Shown in pieces: positions 44,978 to 54,124 of a DNA stretch of 64,000 bases. Source of the DNA: an uncultured Sutterella sp. (GTDB lineage Bacteria > Pseudomonadota > Gammaproteobacteria > Burkholderiales > Burkholderiaceae_F); contig CASDQM010000055.1 in assembly GCA_949282745.1 (NCBI GenBank), positions 1-64,000 of the forward strand, read 5' to 3'. The position numbers and the translations under genes were made by a program. The stretch's first letter is position 1. Every line of letters starts with the position of its first letter. The notes beneath the pieces were generated by a model. It had not been told where the DNA came from and did no database searches. It saw only the letters and a program-made list of their open reading frames with translations.

Positions 44978-47110
44978 TCAGTACTGACGGCCGACCGTGA
45001 TCATCCAGCTTCGGCTTTCATACCCGTCGGCGCCGCCCGCAAAGCGTCCCGACGCCGTAAAGCGGTAGTTGCGCCAGGAACCCCGTACGCCGAAACTTCC
45101 CTCTCCGCGCACGCGGGCCATTTCACTGCCCCGCCACGAGTCGGAGAGTTCTTTTTCGGCCCAGGGCGCTTCAATTCGTCCCTCGCGGCGAAGTTCTCCC
45201 GCATAACCCCAGACGCTCACCTCGGCAAAGCCCGTCCAGCCTTCGAGCCACTTCACGTTCGGAAAAAGGCCGCCCTCCCAGCGAGCGCCCAATCCCAGAC
45301 TCGCGAAGATTCTCGCGTCGGTCTTTTCGCGCACGATCGTGTCGCCCGAAGCCTCCCATTCGTGGGAATAGTCGGACATCCGGTGAAGCGACGCCGCCCC
45401 GAAGACCCGCCAGGCATCGTCCTTCCCCACGGGCAGCGAATAGAGACCGCCGAGCGTGTAGAGCGTCGGGTTCACGTCCCGAGCCGAGAGATAGACGTCG
45501 GAAGAAGGCGAATAGTGCAGGTCTTCCGTCGCCTCGGACCAGTCCGCAAAGAGAAGCGCGTCCCCGCGTCCCACGGGACGCTGCCACCAAAACGCAACGC
45601 CCGTCACGGTCGAATCGGCTTCGGTGCCGTAGTGCGTCCCCACGGTCGTCGTGCGGTCTTCGTAGCGCATCATCGCCCCGAACGCATCGTCGCCCCGAGA
45701 CCAGACGCCCGCGAGGCGAAAGCCCGTGCGGTCGGTTTCACGCCGGTCGGCCGGACGCTTGTGGGCGGACGTCTCCGACTCGGTCGTGCCGTCCGTCACC
45801 TCCACCCAGAGCGAGAGTCCCAGAGGATCCGCGGGATTGTGAAGCTTCTTCCGTTCCTCGGGCGTCGCCTTCTCCCAAGCCTTTTCATAGGCCTTGCGGT
45901 CGGCCTCACTCACCCAAAGCGGCAAAACGGGCTTCGCGGCCTTTCCCACTCGCCAAAGCGCCGGCGCGAGACTCGAGACGTCGTTCGTCATGTCTTCTTC
46001 CAGTCCCGTTCGCAAGTGCGCGGTCGCCATGTATTCCACGGCGGGACCGAGGTCCGCCCCGTAGGCGGCGGTCGCAAAAAGTTCGTCCTCAAGAAAATCT
46101 TTGAGGGCCGCGGGCATCCACTCGTCATCCATCGCATCGACGAGCTTTCCCGCAAAATCCCCGAGTGGTCCCGTATGTCGGGTCTCGTACGTCTCGAAGG
46201 TAACGTCGCCCCCCGAGACGGTAAAGTTGCCCGAAAGATGCCGGTCCGGAAGGAAGACCGTCAGGTTTTCAAGCCCCTCGATCGATAGGCCTTTATCAAA
46301 GAGCACGTTCCAGTTTTTCTCCGCTGCCGTCAGGGTCTCTTCATTGACGAGAAGCAGAGCGCCCTCTTCAAAGGAGACGGTTCCCGAACCGTATAGATGG
46401 GATCCTTCGGACGGGGTTCCGGAAAAGATGAGGCGCGCATCGCCGCCCACAGCGATGTTTGCATCCGACGAGGCATTTCCCAAAGTGAAGACAACGTTGT
46501 CCTTCACCTCAAAGGAGCCGTCGACCCAAAGGGTCGGACGGGAGAATACGCGGCTCCCCGGAGGGTTCCAGTCCCCAAACGGAGGGCTGAATCCCGCATC
46601 CGCCACAATGATCGCCGTGAAGGTGTCGGCGTTAACCAATATGTCACCGCAAAAATCCTTGAATGCAAGCCGATCGAATAACAGTTGCGTCGGCGGCGAG
46701 CCGCCGTCGGCCATCGGCCCCGTCGTCTTCAGTGACACGTTGAGGGATGATCGATTGTCACCCGAAATCTGCAGAATCTCCGCAAAAGTTTCTCTGATGT
46801 CCGTTTCACCATTCTGGGCACCCTGCAGGATCAGCTCGTTCGTTCCGGAGATCTTTACGACAAGGTCTGTCAGGAAGGTTCCTTCCTCCCAGCAATCGTC
46901 GTACCCGGGAAACTCGATGGTCTCGGAAAAAGGGATTTCCCCCTCGACGGAGAAGAGAGACGGGAAGGAGGATGGCGGCAATTCCCGAAGCGGGAAGAGA
47001 GGAGAAGCTTCGGAGGCGGAGGCGGCGAAAACGCCGCAGAAAGTGAGAAGAACGCAGGAAAGCGCCCGGGCGAGCGGATGCCCGGTAAAAGATGGTTGTG
47101 CGGTTGGCAC
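44978..47110 (-). CDS. Autotransporter-type outer-membrane beta-barrel protein
   Basis: 710-residue protein with an N-terminal signal region (hydrophobic LARALSCVLLTFCGVFAASASEA). A beta-rich passenger of about 400 residues follows, with alternating segments such as ISGTNELILQG and VTFETYE. The C-terminal ~270 residues alternate hydrophobic and polar residues as in a 12-strand autotransporter barrel, ending in aromatic residues (ITVGRQY). No protease motif is visible. Start is GTG 47110 with AAGGAG 6 bases upstream. It lies 44 bases downstream of the tatD-like gene and could be co-transcribed. The function (adhesion or other surface role) is unknown. Confidence 0.82.
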   Translation of the reverse strand: MPTAQPSFTGHPLARALSCVLLTFCGVFAASASEASPLFPLRELPPSSFPSLFSVEGEIPFSETIEFPGYDDCWEEGTFLTDLVVKISGTNELILQGAQNGETDIRETFAEILQISGDNRSSLNVSLKTTGPMADGGSPPTQLLFDRLAFKDFCGDILVNADTFTAIIVADAGFSPPFGDWNPPGSRVFSRPTLWVDGSFEVKDNVVFTLGNASSDANIAVGGDARLIFSGTPSEGSHLYGSGTVSFEEGALLLVNEETLTAAEKNWNVLFDKGLSIEGLENLTVFLPDRHLSGNFTVSGGDVTFETYETRHTGPLGDFAGKLVDAMDDEWMPAALKDFLEDELFATAAYGADLGPAVEYMATAHLRTGLEEDMTNDVSSLAPALWRVGKAAKPVLPLWVSEADRKAYEKAWEKATPEERKKLHNPADPLGLSLWVEVTDGTTESETSAHKRPADRRETDRTGFRLAGVWSRGDDAFGAMMRYEDRTTTVGTHYGTEADSTVTGVAFWWQRPVGRGDALLFADWSEATEDLHYSPSSDVYLSARDVNPTLYTLGGLYSLPVGKDDAWRVFGAASLHRMSDYSHEWEASGDTIVREKTDARIFASLGLGARWEGGLFPNVKWLEGWTGFAEVSVWGYAGELRREGRIEAPWAEKELSDSWRGSEMARVRGEGSFGVRGSWRNYRFTASGRFAGGADGYESRSWMITVGRQY

Positions 47111-47154
47111 GACGGTCTCCTTTTCGTTGGAAAAGAGCGGCCGCCTGATTTCGT

Positions 47155-47943
47155 TTATGGTCCGGTCAGCCGCGGAAAAGCAGCTCGTGCATTGTCGGTG
47201 CCCTGCCGTGCGGCCTCCTCAAGACTGATGCCCCGAAGCGCCGCGGCAAGCCGGCCGTATTCGACCAGATCCGCGGGTTCTGTGCGCAGTTCGCCGCGAT
47301 CCCGCCTGGCGGAGGACGGCATGTCGGGCGCATCCGTTTCGAGCACCCAGGCCCAGTCCGGCACCTCGGCGAGATGTCGGCGAATGCGTCGGCTTCCCTC
47401 ATAGGTCGCCGCGCCTCCGAACCCCAGTCGAAAACCGAGCGCGAGGAAGGCCTCGCGCTCGACGTCGGAGCCGTTGAAGGCGTGGATGACGCCCGTGACG
47501 CCTTGGTGCCGCCGCAGATACTTGAGCACCCGGGAGGCGGTCTTTCGCACGTGCACGGACACCGGCAATGCAAGCTTCGCGGCGAAGTCTAGCTGTCGGG
47601 CAAAGAACGCCTCATCCCGTATTTGCGGGTTCTCTTCGAGTCCGATTTCACCGACGCCGACGAAAAGCGGATCACCCAACGCTCGGTTGAGCCTCTCCCA
47701 GAGGAGATCCAAGTCTTCATCCTTCGATCGGTCGACATATAGCGGATGAATGCCCAAGGTGTAGTGAATTTGCAACTTTTGCGCCCGCGACACCACCCGA
47801 TCCCAATCCGCCGCAGAGCCCGCGGTGATGACGGCGTCCGTGACGCCGAGGCTTTTCGCCCGCTCCCACAGCGCCTCGACGTCCTCGTCGAAGATGTCGA
47901 CCTGCAGGTGATTGTGCGTGTCGATCCAACCGACTTCACTCAT
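47155..47943 (-). CDS. TatD-family metal-dependent hydrolase/DNase
   Basis: 262-residue TIM-barrel hydrolase. Metal-site residues: H10 and H12 in IDTHNHLQ, Glu in GEIGLEENP, His in SVHVRKTASR, His in VIHAFNGS, and Asp in ETDAPDMPSS. TatD proteins have 3'-5' nuclease activity in some bacteria. The ATG at 47943 overlaps the end of lolD by 8 bases, implying coupling. An upstream extension to 47991 lies wholly within lolD and is not family-like. Confidence 0.9.
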   Translation of the reverse strand: MSEVGWIDTHNHLQVDIFDEDVEALWERAKSLGVTDAVITAGSAADWDRVVSRAQKLQIHYTLGIHPLYVDRSKDEDLDLLWERLNRALGDPLFVGVGEIGLEENPQIRDEAFFARQLDFAAKLALPVSVHVRKTASRVLKYLRRHQGVTGVIHAFNGSDVEREAFLALGFRLGFGGAATYEGSRRIRRHLAEVPDWAWVLETDAPDMPSSARRDRGELRTEPADLVEYGRLAAALRGISLEEAARQGTDNARAAFPRLTGP

Positions 47944-48619
47944 GAATTCGTCCCGAAAGCAGCGTGACCGTGCGGTCGCAGCGCGCCGCAAGCGAGCGGT
48001 CGTGCGTCACGATCACGATCGCGGTTCCCTTTTCGCGCGCGAGCGACAAAAAGAGGTCGAACACCGCCGAAGCCGTCTCTTCGTCGAGATTCCCCGTCGG
48101 TTCGTCGGCGAGAATGCAGTCGGGATCGGTCACGACCGCGCGGGCGATGGCGACGCGCTGCCGCTCGCCGCCCGAGAGCTGCGAAGGCAGGTGATCCTCG
48201 CGGTGCGAAAGCCCGACGGCGGCGAGAAGCTTTCGGGCGCGCTCCCTCGCCTCCTCCTTCGGGAGACGGCGAATCCAAAGCGGCATCGCCACGTTGTCGA
48301 GCGCCGTGAATTCGGGAAGAAGATGATGAAACTGGTACACGAACCCGAGGTGGGCGTTGCGCAGTCTTCCGCGTGCGTTCGAGGAGAGTCCCGTCATCGA
48401 TTCGCCCGCCACGGTCACTTCGCCCGCGTCGACCGTGTCGAGTCCGCCGAGCGCGTGCAAAAGGGTGGATTTCCCCGACCCCGAAGTGCCGAGAATCGCC
48501 ACGGTTTCACCGCGGTGCACGGCGAGGTTCACGCCGCGGAGCACGGGGACCGCCGTCGCGTCGTCGCGGTAGCTCTTCTCGACGCCCCGCGCCTCCAACA
48601 CCACATCTTTCTCATTCAT
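47936..48619 (-). CDS. lolD: LolD, lipoprotein-release ABC ATPase
   Basis: 227-residue ABC ATPase of the LolCDE complex that extracts lipoproteins from the inner membrane to LolA. Walker A GTSGSGKST, signature LSGGERQRVA, Walker B ILADEPTGNLD, H-loop VTHD. It overlaps lolC by 8 bases and tatD by 8 bases: a tightly packed three-gene unit. Confidence 0.95.
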   Translation of the reverse strand: MNEKDVVLEARGVEKSYRDDATAVPVLRGVNLAVHRGETVAILGTSGSGKSTLLHALGGLDTVDAGEVTVAGESMTGLSSNARGRLRNAHLGFVYQFHHLLPEFTALDNVAMPLWIRRLPKEEARERARKLLAAVGLSHREDHLPSQLSGGERQRVAIARAVVTDPDCILADEPTGNLDEETASAVFDLFLSLAREKGTAIVIVTHDRSLAARCDRTVTLLSGRIHE

Positions 48620-49871
48620 AGCGCAAGGCCTCCGCAGGGTGGGTTTGCGCCGCGCGCCAGCTCGGATAGACCGTGGCGACGAGGCTCAAGAGGAAGGAAA
48701 AGACCGCGATCGGCACGATGTCGCTCATGCGCGGATCGGACGGCATCGACGAGATGAAGTAGATCTCCTTGGGAAGGAATTCGACGCCGAGCAGCGCTTC
48801 GATCGTCTCGACGATGGCGCCCACGTTGTAGGCGACGGCGAGCCCCGCCGCCGTCCCGACGGCGACGCCGAGGAAGCCCACGATCGCTCCCTGCACGACG
48901 AAGATCGTCATGATCGAGCCGCTCGAGGCGCCGAGCGTGCGAAGAATCGCGATGTCGGAGCGCTTTTCCTTCACCGTCATCACGAGGGTCGACACGAGCC
49001 CGAAGGCCCCGACCAGAACGATGAGGAAGAGAATGATCCCCATCATGCGCTTTTCCACCTGCACGGCGGCGAACCACGTGCGGTTCTGCCGCGACCAGTC
49101 GACGGCCCAGAATCCCGAAGGAAGGACCGAGAGAAGGCGCTGCGCGATGACGGGCGCCTCGTTCATGTCGGAGGTCTTCACGCGAAGGCCCTGCGGTCCG
49201 CCCGTTCGAAAGAGCGCGGCCGCGTCGTCGACGTGCACGACGGCCATGCTCGAGTCGTATTCGTAGTGCCCGCTCTGAAAGAGCGCCGCGACGGTGAACT
49301 GCTTCATGCGCGGCACGAGCCCCGTCGGCGTCATGTTGCCTTCGGGCACGAGTAGCGCCACCTTGTCGCCCGGGCGCACCCGAAGCGCGTTGGCGAGATC
49401 CCGCCCGAGAATCACGCGGAAGCTTCCGGGTTCGAGCACCGAGAGTTCGGCGCCGCCCCGCAGCTGCGAAGCGAGGTCGCTCACCGCCCCTTCCGCCGAG
49501 GGATCGATCCCCTTCACGACGGCCCCTCTCACCGTTCGCCCGGAGCTCAGCAGTCCCTGTCCGGTCACGTAAGGCGCGGCCGAGACGACGCCCGGCACCT
49601 GAAGGACGGCGTCCGCAAGGGGATGCCAGTCGTTGAGGGCACCCCTCGGCCCCATCACCTCGATGTGCGGCACGACGCTCAGCATGCGATCGCGCACTTC
49701 CTTTTGAAAGCCGTTCATGACGCTCAGAACGATGATGAGCGCCGCGACGCCGAGCGCGATCGAGGTCACCGACATCGCGGAGATGAAGCTCATGAAGCGG
49801 TCTTTGCGGCGGCCCCGCCGCCCCGCTCTCGTGTAAGTGAGGCTGATGAATAGTTCAAAGGGTGTCTTCAC
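48612..49871 (-). CDS. lolC: LolC/LolE-type lipoprotein-release permease
   Basis: 419-residue inner-membrane permease with one N-terminal helix, a large periplasmic MacB-like domain (about 45-265) and three C-terminal helices (about 275-400), the LolC/E topology. Start MKTPFELFISLTYTRAGRRGRRKDRF. Only one LolC/E-type gene is present, as in many bacteria where one protein serves as a homodimer; I cannot exclude a second elsewhere. First gene of lolC-lolD-tatD. Confidence 0.92.
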   Translation of the reverse strand: MKTPFELFISLTYTRAGRRGRRKDRFMSFISAMSVTSIALGVAALIIVLSVMNGFQKEVRDRMLSVVPHIEVMGPRGALNDWHPLADAVLQVPGVVSAAPYVTGQGLLSSGRTVRGAVVKGIDPSAEGAVSDLASQLRGGAELSVLEPGSFRVILGRDLANALRVRPGDKVALLVPEGNMTPTGLVPRMKQFTVAALFQSGHYEYDSSMAVVHVDDAAALFRTGGPQGLRVKTSDMNEAPVIAQRLLSVLPSGFWAVDWSRQNRTWFAAVQVEKRMMGIILFLIVLVGAFGLVSTLVMTVKEKRSDIAILRTLGASSGSIMTIFVVQGAIVGFLGVAVGTAAGLAVAYNVGAIVETIEALLGVEFLPKEIYFISSMPSDPRMSDIVPIAVFSFLLSLVATVYPSWRAAQTHPAEALRYE

Positions 49872-49972
49872 GGGAAAGATTCCGAGTAATCGTCAGAGCC
49901 GACATTGTACGATGCACGTCGGCGGCAAGATCGCTAAACTTTCCGCCACACACAGCCATCCAAGAAACACGC

Positions 49973-50971
49973 ATGTCCAATTGTTACGTACTCCTGCCCG
50001 GCGCCCGACTCGAGCGCGGGGCCTTCGAGCGTCTCTCGCCCGAGAGCCGCGCCCTCGTCGAACGACTCGGCAAGGGCATCGAAACCGTCAAGTTTCAAAC
50101 GCTTGTCGACGACGTTCACGCGCACGCCGCCCACTACGTCTGGCTCTGGCGCGTGCTCGGTCAGAAGAGCAATTTCCCGCCGATCGCCCCGCTTCTGTGG
50201 CGAAGCTTCGACGCGCCCCATCTGAGCGAAGCGATGGCGCTTCTCACGCCCTTCACGGAAAAGGAAGGCCGCATCGAACCCGTCCGCTTCGAGGAACTCG
50301 AATTCCTGCGCGTCTTCGACGTGCTGCGCGGCGTCGCGCTCACCAAGGGCCTGCGGCTTCAGACCTGGGACGGCCGACTCTTCCTCACGGGCGCCGAAGA
50401 CTTTTCCTTCGAAGCCACGCCCGCTCCCGTTCTCGCGGGCCTGCCGGCTGCGGAGCGACGCATCGCGGGCGAAGGCGCCGAGAAGGCCGCGGCCTTCCTT
50501 TCGGCAGCCGAAGAAGCGCTTCGTCCGATCCGCGACGTTCGTCTGCATCTCTCCGACGCGGGACGCGCCAATTTCCGGCTTCGTCCCTCGACGATCCGCG
50601 CCCTCTGGACGGACGATCCGATCGTGCGCGGCCTCGCCGTCGCGGCGGGTCTTCGTCCCGACACGATCGGGCCGCTTTCGCGCCCGATGCCACCTTCGCC
50701 TCCGGGCGACGCGGTCGTCGTCTTCGACGATCTCTTCGCCCCGGCCCGCACGGGCGACATCAAAGCCTGGGAAGAAGCGCTCCCCAAGGTGCTTTCGCGT
50801 TGGGACGACCTGCTGAAACTTAAGTCGCGCTTTGACCGCTTCCTTCCGATCGCCTTCGGGCGTACGGCGTCGGCCACGCTTCTGCCGCCCGAATCGGGCC
50901 TTCTTTCGCTCTTCAAGCGCCCGAACGTTCAGCCCGAAGCCTGGTGCGTCGACGACGCGGAGGCGGCATGA
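49973..50971 (+). CDS. Conserved protein of unknown function upstream of recJ
   Basis: 332-residue cytosolic protein starting MSNCYVLLPGARLERGAFERL. No transmembrane segment or recognised catalytic motif is visible. The C-terminal part has FDDLFAPARTGDIKAWEEALPKVLSRWDDLL and a Pro-rich tail. It overlaps recJ by ATGA, so the two are translationally coupled. Similar unknown proteins occur beside recJ in some Burkholderiales; this is from memory and untested. The coding signature (GC3, codon regularity) is strong, so it is a real gene. A longer frame from 49862 is unlikely. Confidence 0.75.
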   Translation: MSNCYVLLPGARLERGAFERLSPESRALVERLGKGIETVKFQTLVDDVHAHAAHYVWLWRVLGQKSNFPPIAPLLWRSFDAPHLSEAMALLTPFTEKEGRIEPVRFEELEFLRVFDVLRGVALTKGLRLQTWDGRLFLTGAEDFSFEATPAPVLAGLPAAERRIAGEGAEKAAAFLSAAEEALRPIRDVRLHLSDAGRANFRLRPSTIRALWTDDPIVRGLAVAAGLRPDTIGPLSRPMPPSPPGDAVVVFDDLFAPARTGDIKAWEEALPKVLSRWDDLLKLKSRFDRFLPIAFGRTASATLLPPESGLLSLFKRPNVQPEAWCVDDAEAA

Positions 50972-52662
50972 CGACTTTCGTCACCCGTCCTTACGACCCG
51001 ACCGCCGCAAACGTTTTGACGACGGCGGGTTATCTCCCGCCCGTGGCGCGCGCCCTCTCGGCGCGCGGCATCCGCTCGCCCGAAGACCTCAACGAAGCCT
51101 GGAGCGGGATGCTCCCGCCGAATCTTCTCACGGGGATCGACCGCGCCGCGGAACGTCTGCTCGCGGCTAGAAATCGCGGTGAACACGTCACGATCGTCGC
51201 CGACTACGACTGCGACGGCGCCACGGCCTGTGCCGTCGGGATCCGGGGGCTGAGCGCGCTCGGCCTTTCGGTCGACTACTTCGTCCCCGACCGCGTTCGC
51301 CACGGCTACGGCCTCACAGCCGCGATCGTCGATCTGCTCGCCGCGCGTCCGAATCCCCCGCAGGTCATTCTCACGGTGGACAACGGCATTTCGTCGGCCG
51401 ACGCCGTGCGGCACGCCGCGTCGCTCGGAATCGACGTCGTCATCACCGACCACCACCTCCCCGCGGACGACACGCCGCCCGCCGTCGCGATCGTGAACCC
51501 CAATCAGCGGGGCTGCGGCTTTCCTTCGAAGTCGCTCGCCGGCGTCGGCGTCATCTTCTACGTGCTTCTTGCGCTTCGCGCGAGACTGCGCGACGAAGGC
51601 GCCTTTACGGCGCAGACGCAGCCGCGCCTCAACGAACTCGTCGACCTCGTCGCCCTCGGCACGGTGGCCGACGTCGTGAAGCTCGACAAAAACAACCGCA
51701 TTCTCGTCTCACAGGGGCTCAAGCGCATCCGCGAGGGACGCACGCATCCGGGCATCGCCGCGCTCTTCAACGTGGCGCGCTGCAGCATGGGCAACGCCTC
51801 GGCGCGAGACTTCGGCTTTCGCATCGGACCGCGCATCAACGCGGCCGGCCGTCTCGCGACGATGGAGTACGGCATCGAGTGTCTTCTCACGGACGACCCC
51901 GACCGGGCGCGTCACTACGCCGAAGCGCTCAATCAGATCAATCAGGAACGACGCGAACTCGAAGAGGAAATGCAGCACGCCGCGGACCTTGCGGTCGCGG
52001 CCGCCGACATCGAACACGTGCACGCGCTCTCGCTTCTTGACGACAGCTTCAGCGAGGGCGTCGTCGGTCTCGTCGCCTCGCGCATCAAGGAAAAGGTGCA
52101 CCGCCCGACCGTCGCCTTCGCCCGCACGGCCGATGGCGAACTCAAGGGTTCGGGGCGCTCGATTCCGGGCATTCATCTGCGCGACATGCTCGACCTCGTC
52201 TCGAAGACCGAGCCCGGCCTCATTCTTCGCTTCGGGGGACACGCCATGGCGGCGGGCCTCACCATCCGCGAAAAGGATTACAACCGATTCGCCCGGGCGT
52301 TCGAGGCGGTGGTCGCCGAGCACGCCGATCCGGCCGTCTTCGAGCGCAACGTTCTGATCGACGGCGGACTCGCCCCCGACGAGATTTCCGAGCGCCTCTG
52401 CCAGACGCTCGAGCACGGCATCTGGGGGCAGGGCTTTGAAGCGCCGCTCTTTGCAAACGACTTCCGCGTCGTGCGGCAGACCGTTCTCAAGGACGCGCAC
52501 CTCAAACTTTCGCTTGAACTCGGCGGTCAGCGCTTCGAAGGGATCTTCTTTCGGCACAACGCCCCGCTTCTCACCGCTTCGCGCCTGGCCTACCGTCCCA
52601 CGATCAACGAGTTCAACGGACGTCGACTCATTCAGCTACTCGTCGAAGCAGTGGAATCTTAA
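50968..52662 (+). CDS. recJ: RecJ, single-strand DNA exonuclease
   Basis: 564-residue 5'-3' exonuclease of the DHH family used in recombination and mismatch repair. Motif I VADYDCDGATA (about 77-88), motif II ILTVDNGISS, motif III DVVITDHHLP, then GVGVIFYVL, and the DHHA1 domain with FGGHAMAAGLTI. Start ATG 50968 overlaps the upstream stop. Normal length. Confidence 0.95.
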   Translation: MTTFVTRPYDPTAANVLTTAGYLPPVARALSARGIRSPEDLNEAWSGMLPPNLLTGIDRAAERLLAARNRGEHVTIVADYDCDGATACAVGIRGLSALGLSVDYFVPDRVRHGYGLTAAIVDLLAARPNPPQVILTVDNGISSADAVRHAASLGIDVVITDHHLPADDTPPAVAIVNPNQRGCGFPSKSLAGVGVIFYVLLALRARLRDEGAFTAQTQPRLNELVDLVALGTVADVVKLDKNNRILVSQGLKRIREGRTHPGIAALFNVARCSMGNASARDFGFRIGPRINAAGRLATMEYGIECLLTDDPDRARHYAEALNQINQERRELEEEMQHAADLAVAAADIEHVHALSLLDDSFSEGVVGLVASRIKEKVHRPTVAFARTADGELKGSGRSIPGIHLRDMLDLVSKTEPGLILRFGGHAMAAGLTIREKDYNRFARAFEAVVAEHADPAVFERNVLIDGGLAPDEISERLCQTLEHGIWGQGFEAPLFANDFRVVRQTVLKDAHLKLSLELGGQRFEGIFFRHNAPLLTASRLAYRPTINEFNGRRLIQLLVEAVES

Positions 52663-52683
52663 CTTTCTATCCGCTCGGAAAAA

Positions 52684-52734
52684 TCGGGGGCTCACGGCCC
52701 CCGAAATTTGTCGTACCGTTTTAACCGGTTAAAA
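52684..52734. other. Hairpin and 16-bp palindrome between recJ and the regulator gene
   Basis: TCGGGGGC (52684-52691) and GCCCCCGA (52697-52704) form a stem with a weak tail (AATTTG), likely the recJ terminator. TTTTAACCGGTTAAAA (52719-52734) is a perfect 16-bp palindrome just beyond the 3' end of the opposing gene. It could be a terminator for that gene or a protein site. Confidence 0.5.
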
Positions 52735-52745
52735 CTAGGCGATCC

Positions 52746-53822
52746 TCACACCTCTTGGTCGACGGAAAGCGGTGGAAGTTCGTATCGAAACGAGCGGCCG
52801 TGCTTGACCCTGACGATTTGCCGGCTCGCCAACATCCGGTTCAAGAACAAAATGGCCGCTGTCTGAGAGAGACCGAGGGCTACCTGCACATCCTGACGGG
52901 AAAGTTCTCCCTTTTCCCGGCAGAGCGTCAATACGTCTTCCGACCGCGCGGCATCCGCCGCCGACATCCCAAGACCGTTTGTACGCCGACCTCTCGGCCG
53001 TTGATTGTCCGGACGGAACGACACGGCTTCACGGATGTCTTCTCGAGAGGTATTCGACACGTTTCGGTTCGGAAGGATCAGCTCGAAGCTCTTCGGTGTG
53101 ACGGCGATTTGCGGCTTCGCCGCGCACTCGGCGTAGCCCGCGTTCATCCTGGCGCAGCCCGTGCCGAAGGCATCCACAAGTTTTAACCGCTGAAAGACCG
53201 CGGCGAGCGCCTTGTTGCGCTGTTCGACGACGCCTTTGCGGACTTCTTCCGTCGTCATCTTGGGAAGCAGTCCCCCTTGGTTGAGAATCTCCAATCGATC
53301 GTCGAAAAGGCTGACCAGAATCGGACCGGTGCCTTCGTAGTCGCGGTGCACGATCGCGTTGAGGATGCCCTCCCGCAGGGCGGCGGAAGGGTAGTCCGTC
53401 GTCTGCGGCCGTTCAGAGACCTCCCCCTTGGAAGAGCGGTTTCCGTTGAAGCGCCGGAGGTAACCGAAGACCTCCTCGAATTGCTTGAGAAGCGAGCCGG
53501 TGAAGACGACGCGATCCAGGAATTCGATCTTCTCGGTACCCCGAAAAACGGCCGCGTGAAGGGAATGCCTGCACTGATCCGAGAGAAGGAGCGCGAGGTT
53601 GGTGAAGAGACCGTCCGCATCGATGAGTTTCATCGCCCTCCATTGGGCCTCAAAGGGGGCGCCCCTTGCCTGAAAGTAGGCCGCGGCGTACTCGAAGGTC
53701 AGATTCTGGTCGTCGGAAACCTGCGTTTCGTAGGAAGCGCCGCCGATTTCGTGAAATGCCCGGACGTCGTCAAGGCTGTCGCACCGGCATTGCGTGTCGG
53801 AGTCTTTTCCGGAAAACGTCAT
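52746..53822 (-). CDS. ATPase-type putative regulator (COG2865-like), lacking the AlbA_2 domain
   Basis: 358-residue protein. The centre has GGASYETQ, then an ATP-binding HATPase_c_4-like region with REGILNAIVHRDYEG (N-box) and DRLEILNQGGLLPK. The C-terminal 70 residues form a winged-helix (LTLCREKGELSRQDVQVALGLSQTAAILFLNRML). Full-length relatives begin with an AlbA_2 (Schlafen-like) domain; here the N-terminus starts directly before GGASY, so the protein is short by about 130 residues. The ATG at 53822 has GGGAGAG upstream, so this looks like a genuine start rather than a miscalled one. Codon use is less regular than its neighbours, suggesting acquisition. Function unknown. Confidence 0.75.
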   Translation of the reverse strand: MTFSGKDSDTQCRCDSLDDVRAFHEIGGASYETQVSDDQNLTFEYAAAYFQARGAPFEAQWRAMKLIDADGLFTNLALLLSDQCRHSLHAAVFRGTEKIEFLDRVVFTGSLLKQFEEVFGYLRRFNGNRSSKGEVSERPQTTDYPSAALREGILNAIVHRDYEGTGPILVSLFDDRLEILNQGGLLPKMTTEEVRKGVVEQRNKALAAVFQRLKLVDAFGTGCARMNAGYAECAAKPQIAVTPKSFELILPNRNVSNTSREDIREAVSFRPDNQRPRGRRTNGLGMSAADAARSEDVLTLCREKGELSRQDVQVALGLSQTAAILFLNRMLASRQIVRVKHGRSFRYELPPLSVDQEV

Positions 53823-53880
53823 GAGTCTCTCCCGATGAGAATGAAGACGGCGGTCTCATCCGCTCCGTCCTGACCGTCGA

Positions 53881-53909
53881 TGTTAACACTAACAACCTAT
53901 CTGTTAACA
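53881..53909. promoter_or_regulatory. Paired TGTTAACA sites upstream of the ATPase-type regulator
   Basis: TGTTAACA at 53881-53888 and again at 53902-53909, spaced 21 bases apart (about two helical turns), 60-90 bases upstream of the regulator's start in an AT-rich patch. This arrangement suits a dimer-of-dimers operator, possibly autoregulatory. Confidence 0.5.
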
Positions 53910-54010
53910 TAATTCCGCTTTCACAAAATCCGACGGGGAGCGGTGCGCGACGATCCCCTCTTTCGCGCGGAAAATCGCGGCCAATGCGGACCCGTAAACC
54001 CCCATCCATC

Positions 54011-54062
54011 TATAATGAGGGGTTCCCGCGGCCGCCCGTTCGCCGGGCGGCCTTTCTTTTTT
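54011..54062 (+). promoter_or_regulatory. TATAAT followed at once by a terminator-like hairpin, upstream of prfB
   Basis: A consensus -10 TATAAT (54011-54016) is followed about 14 bases later by GGCCGCCCG (54030-54038), loop TTCGC, CGGGCGGCC (54044-54052) and TTTCTTTTTTTT. A transcript starting near 54023 would meet the terminator within about 40 bases, then prfB begins at 54125. It may be an attenuator, or a terminator for another transcript with prfB's promoter further downstream. No good -35 was found. Confidence 0.5.
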
Positions 54063-54124
54063 TTCATCATTTTTTCCCGAAGGAAGCCGAACGTTTCTTG
54101 TCGGCCCCTTCCAGAGAGTTTTCC

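Larger units (their letters stand above)
53823..54124. other. Region between the regulator and prfB
   Basis: 302 bp with no gene. It contains two identical palindromes TGTTAACA at 53881-53888 and 53902-53909, a TATAAT at 54011-54016, and a strong terminator-like hairpin at 54030-54062 ahead of prfB. Confidence 0.6.
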
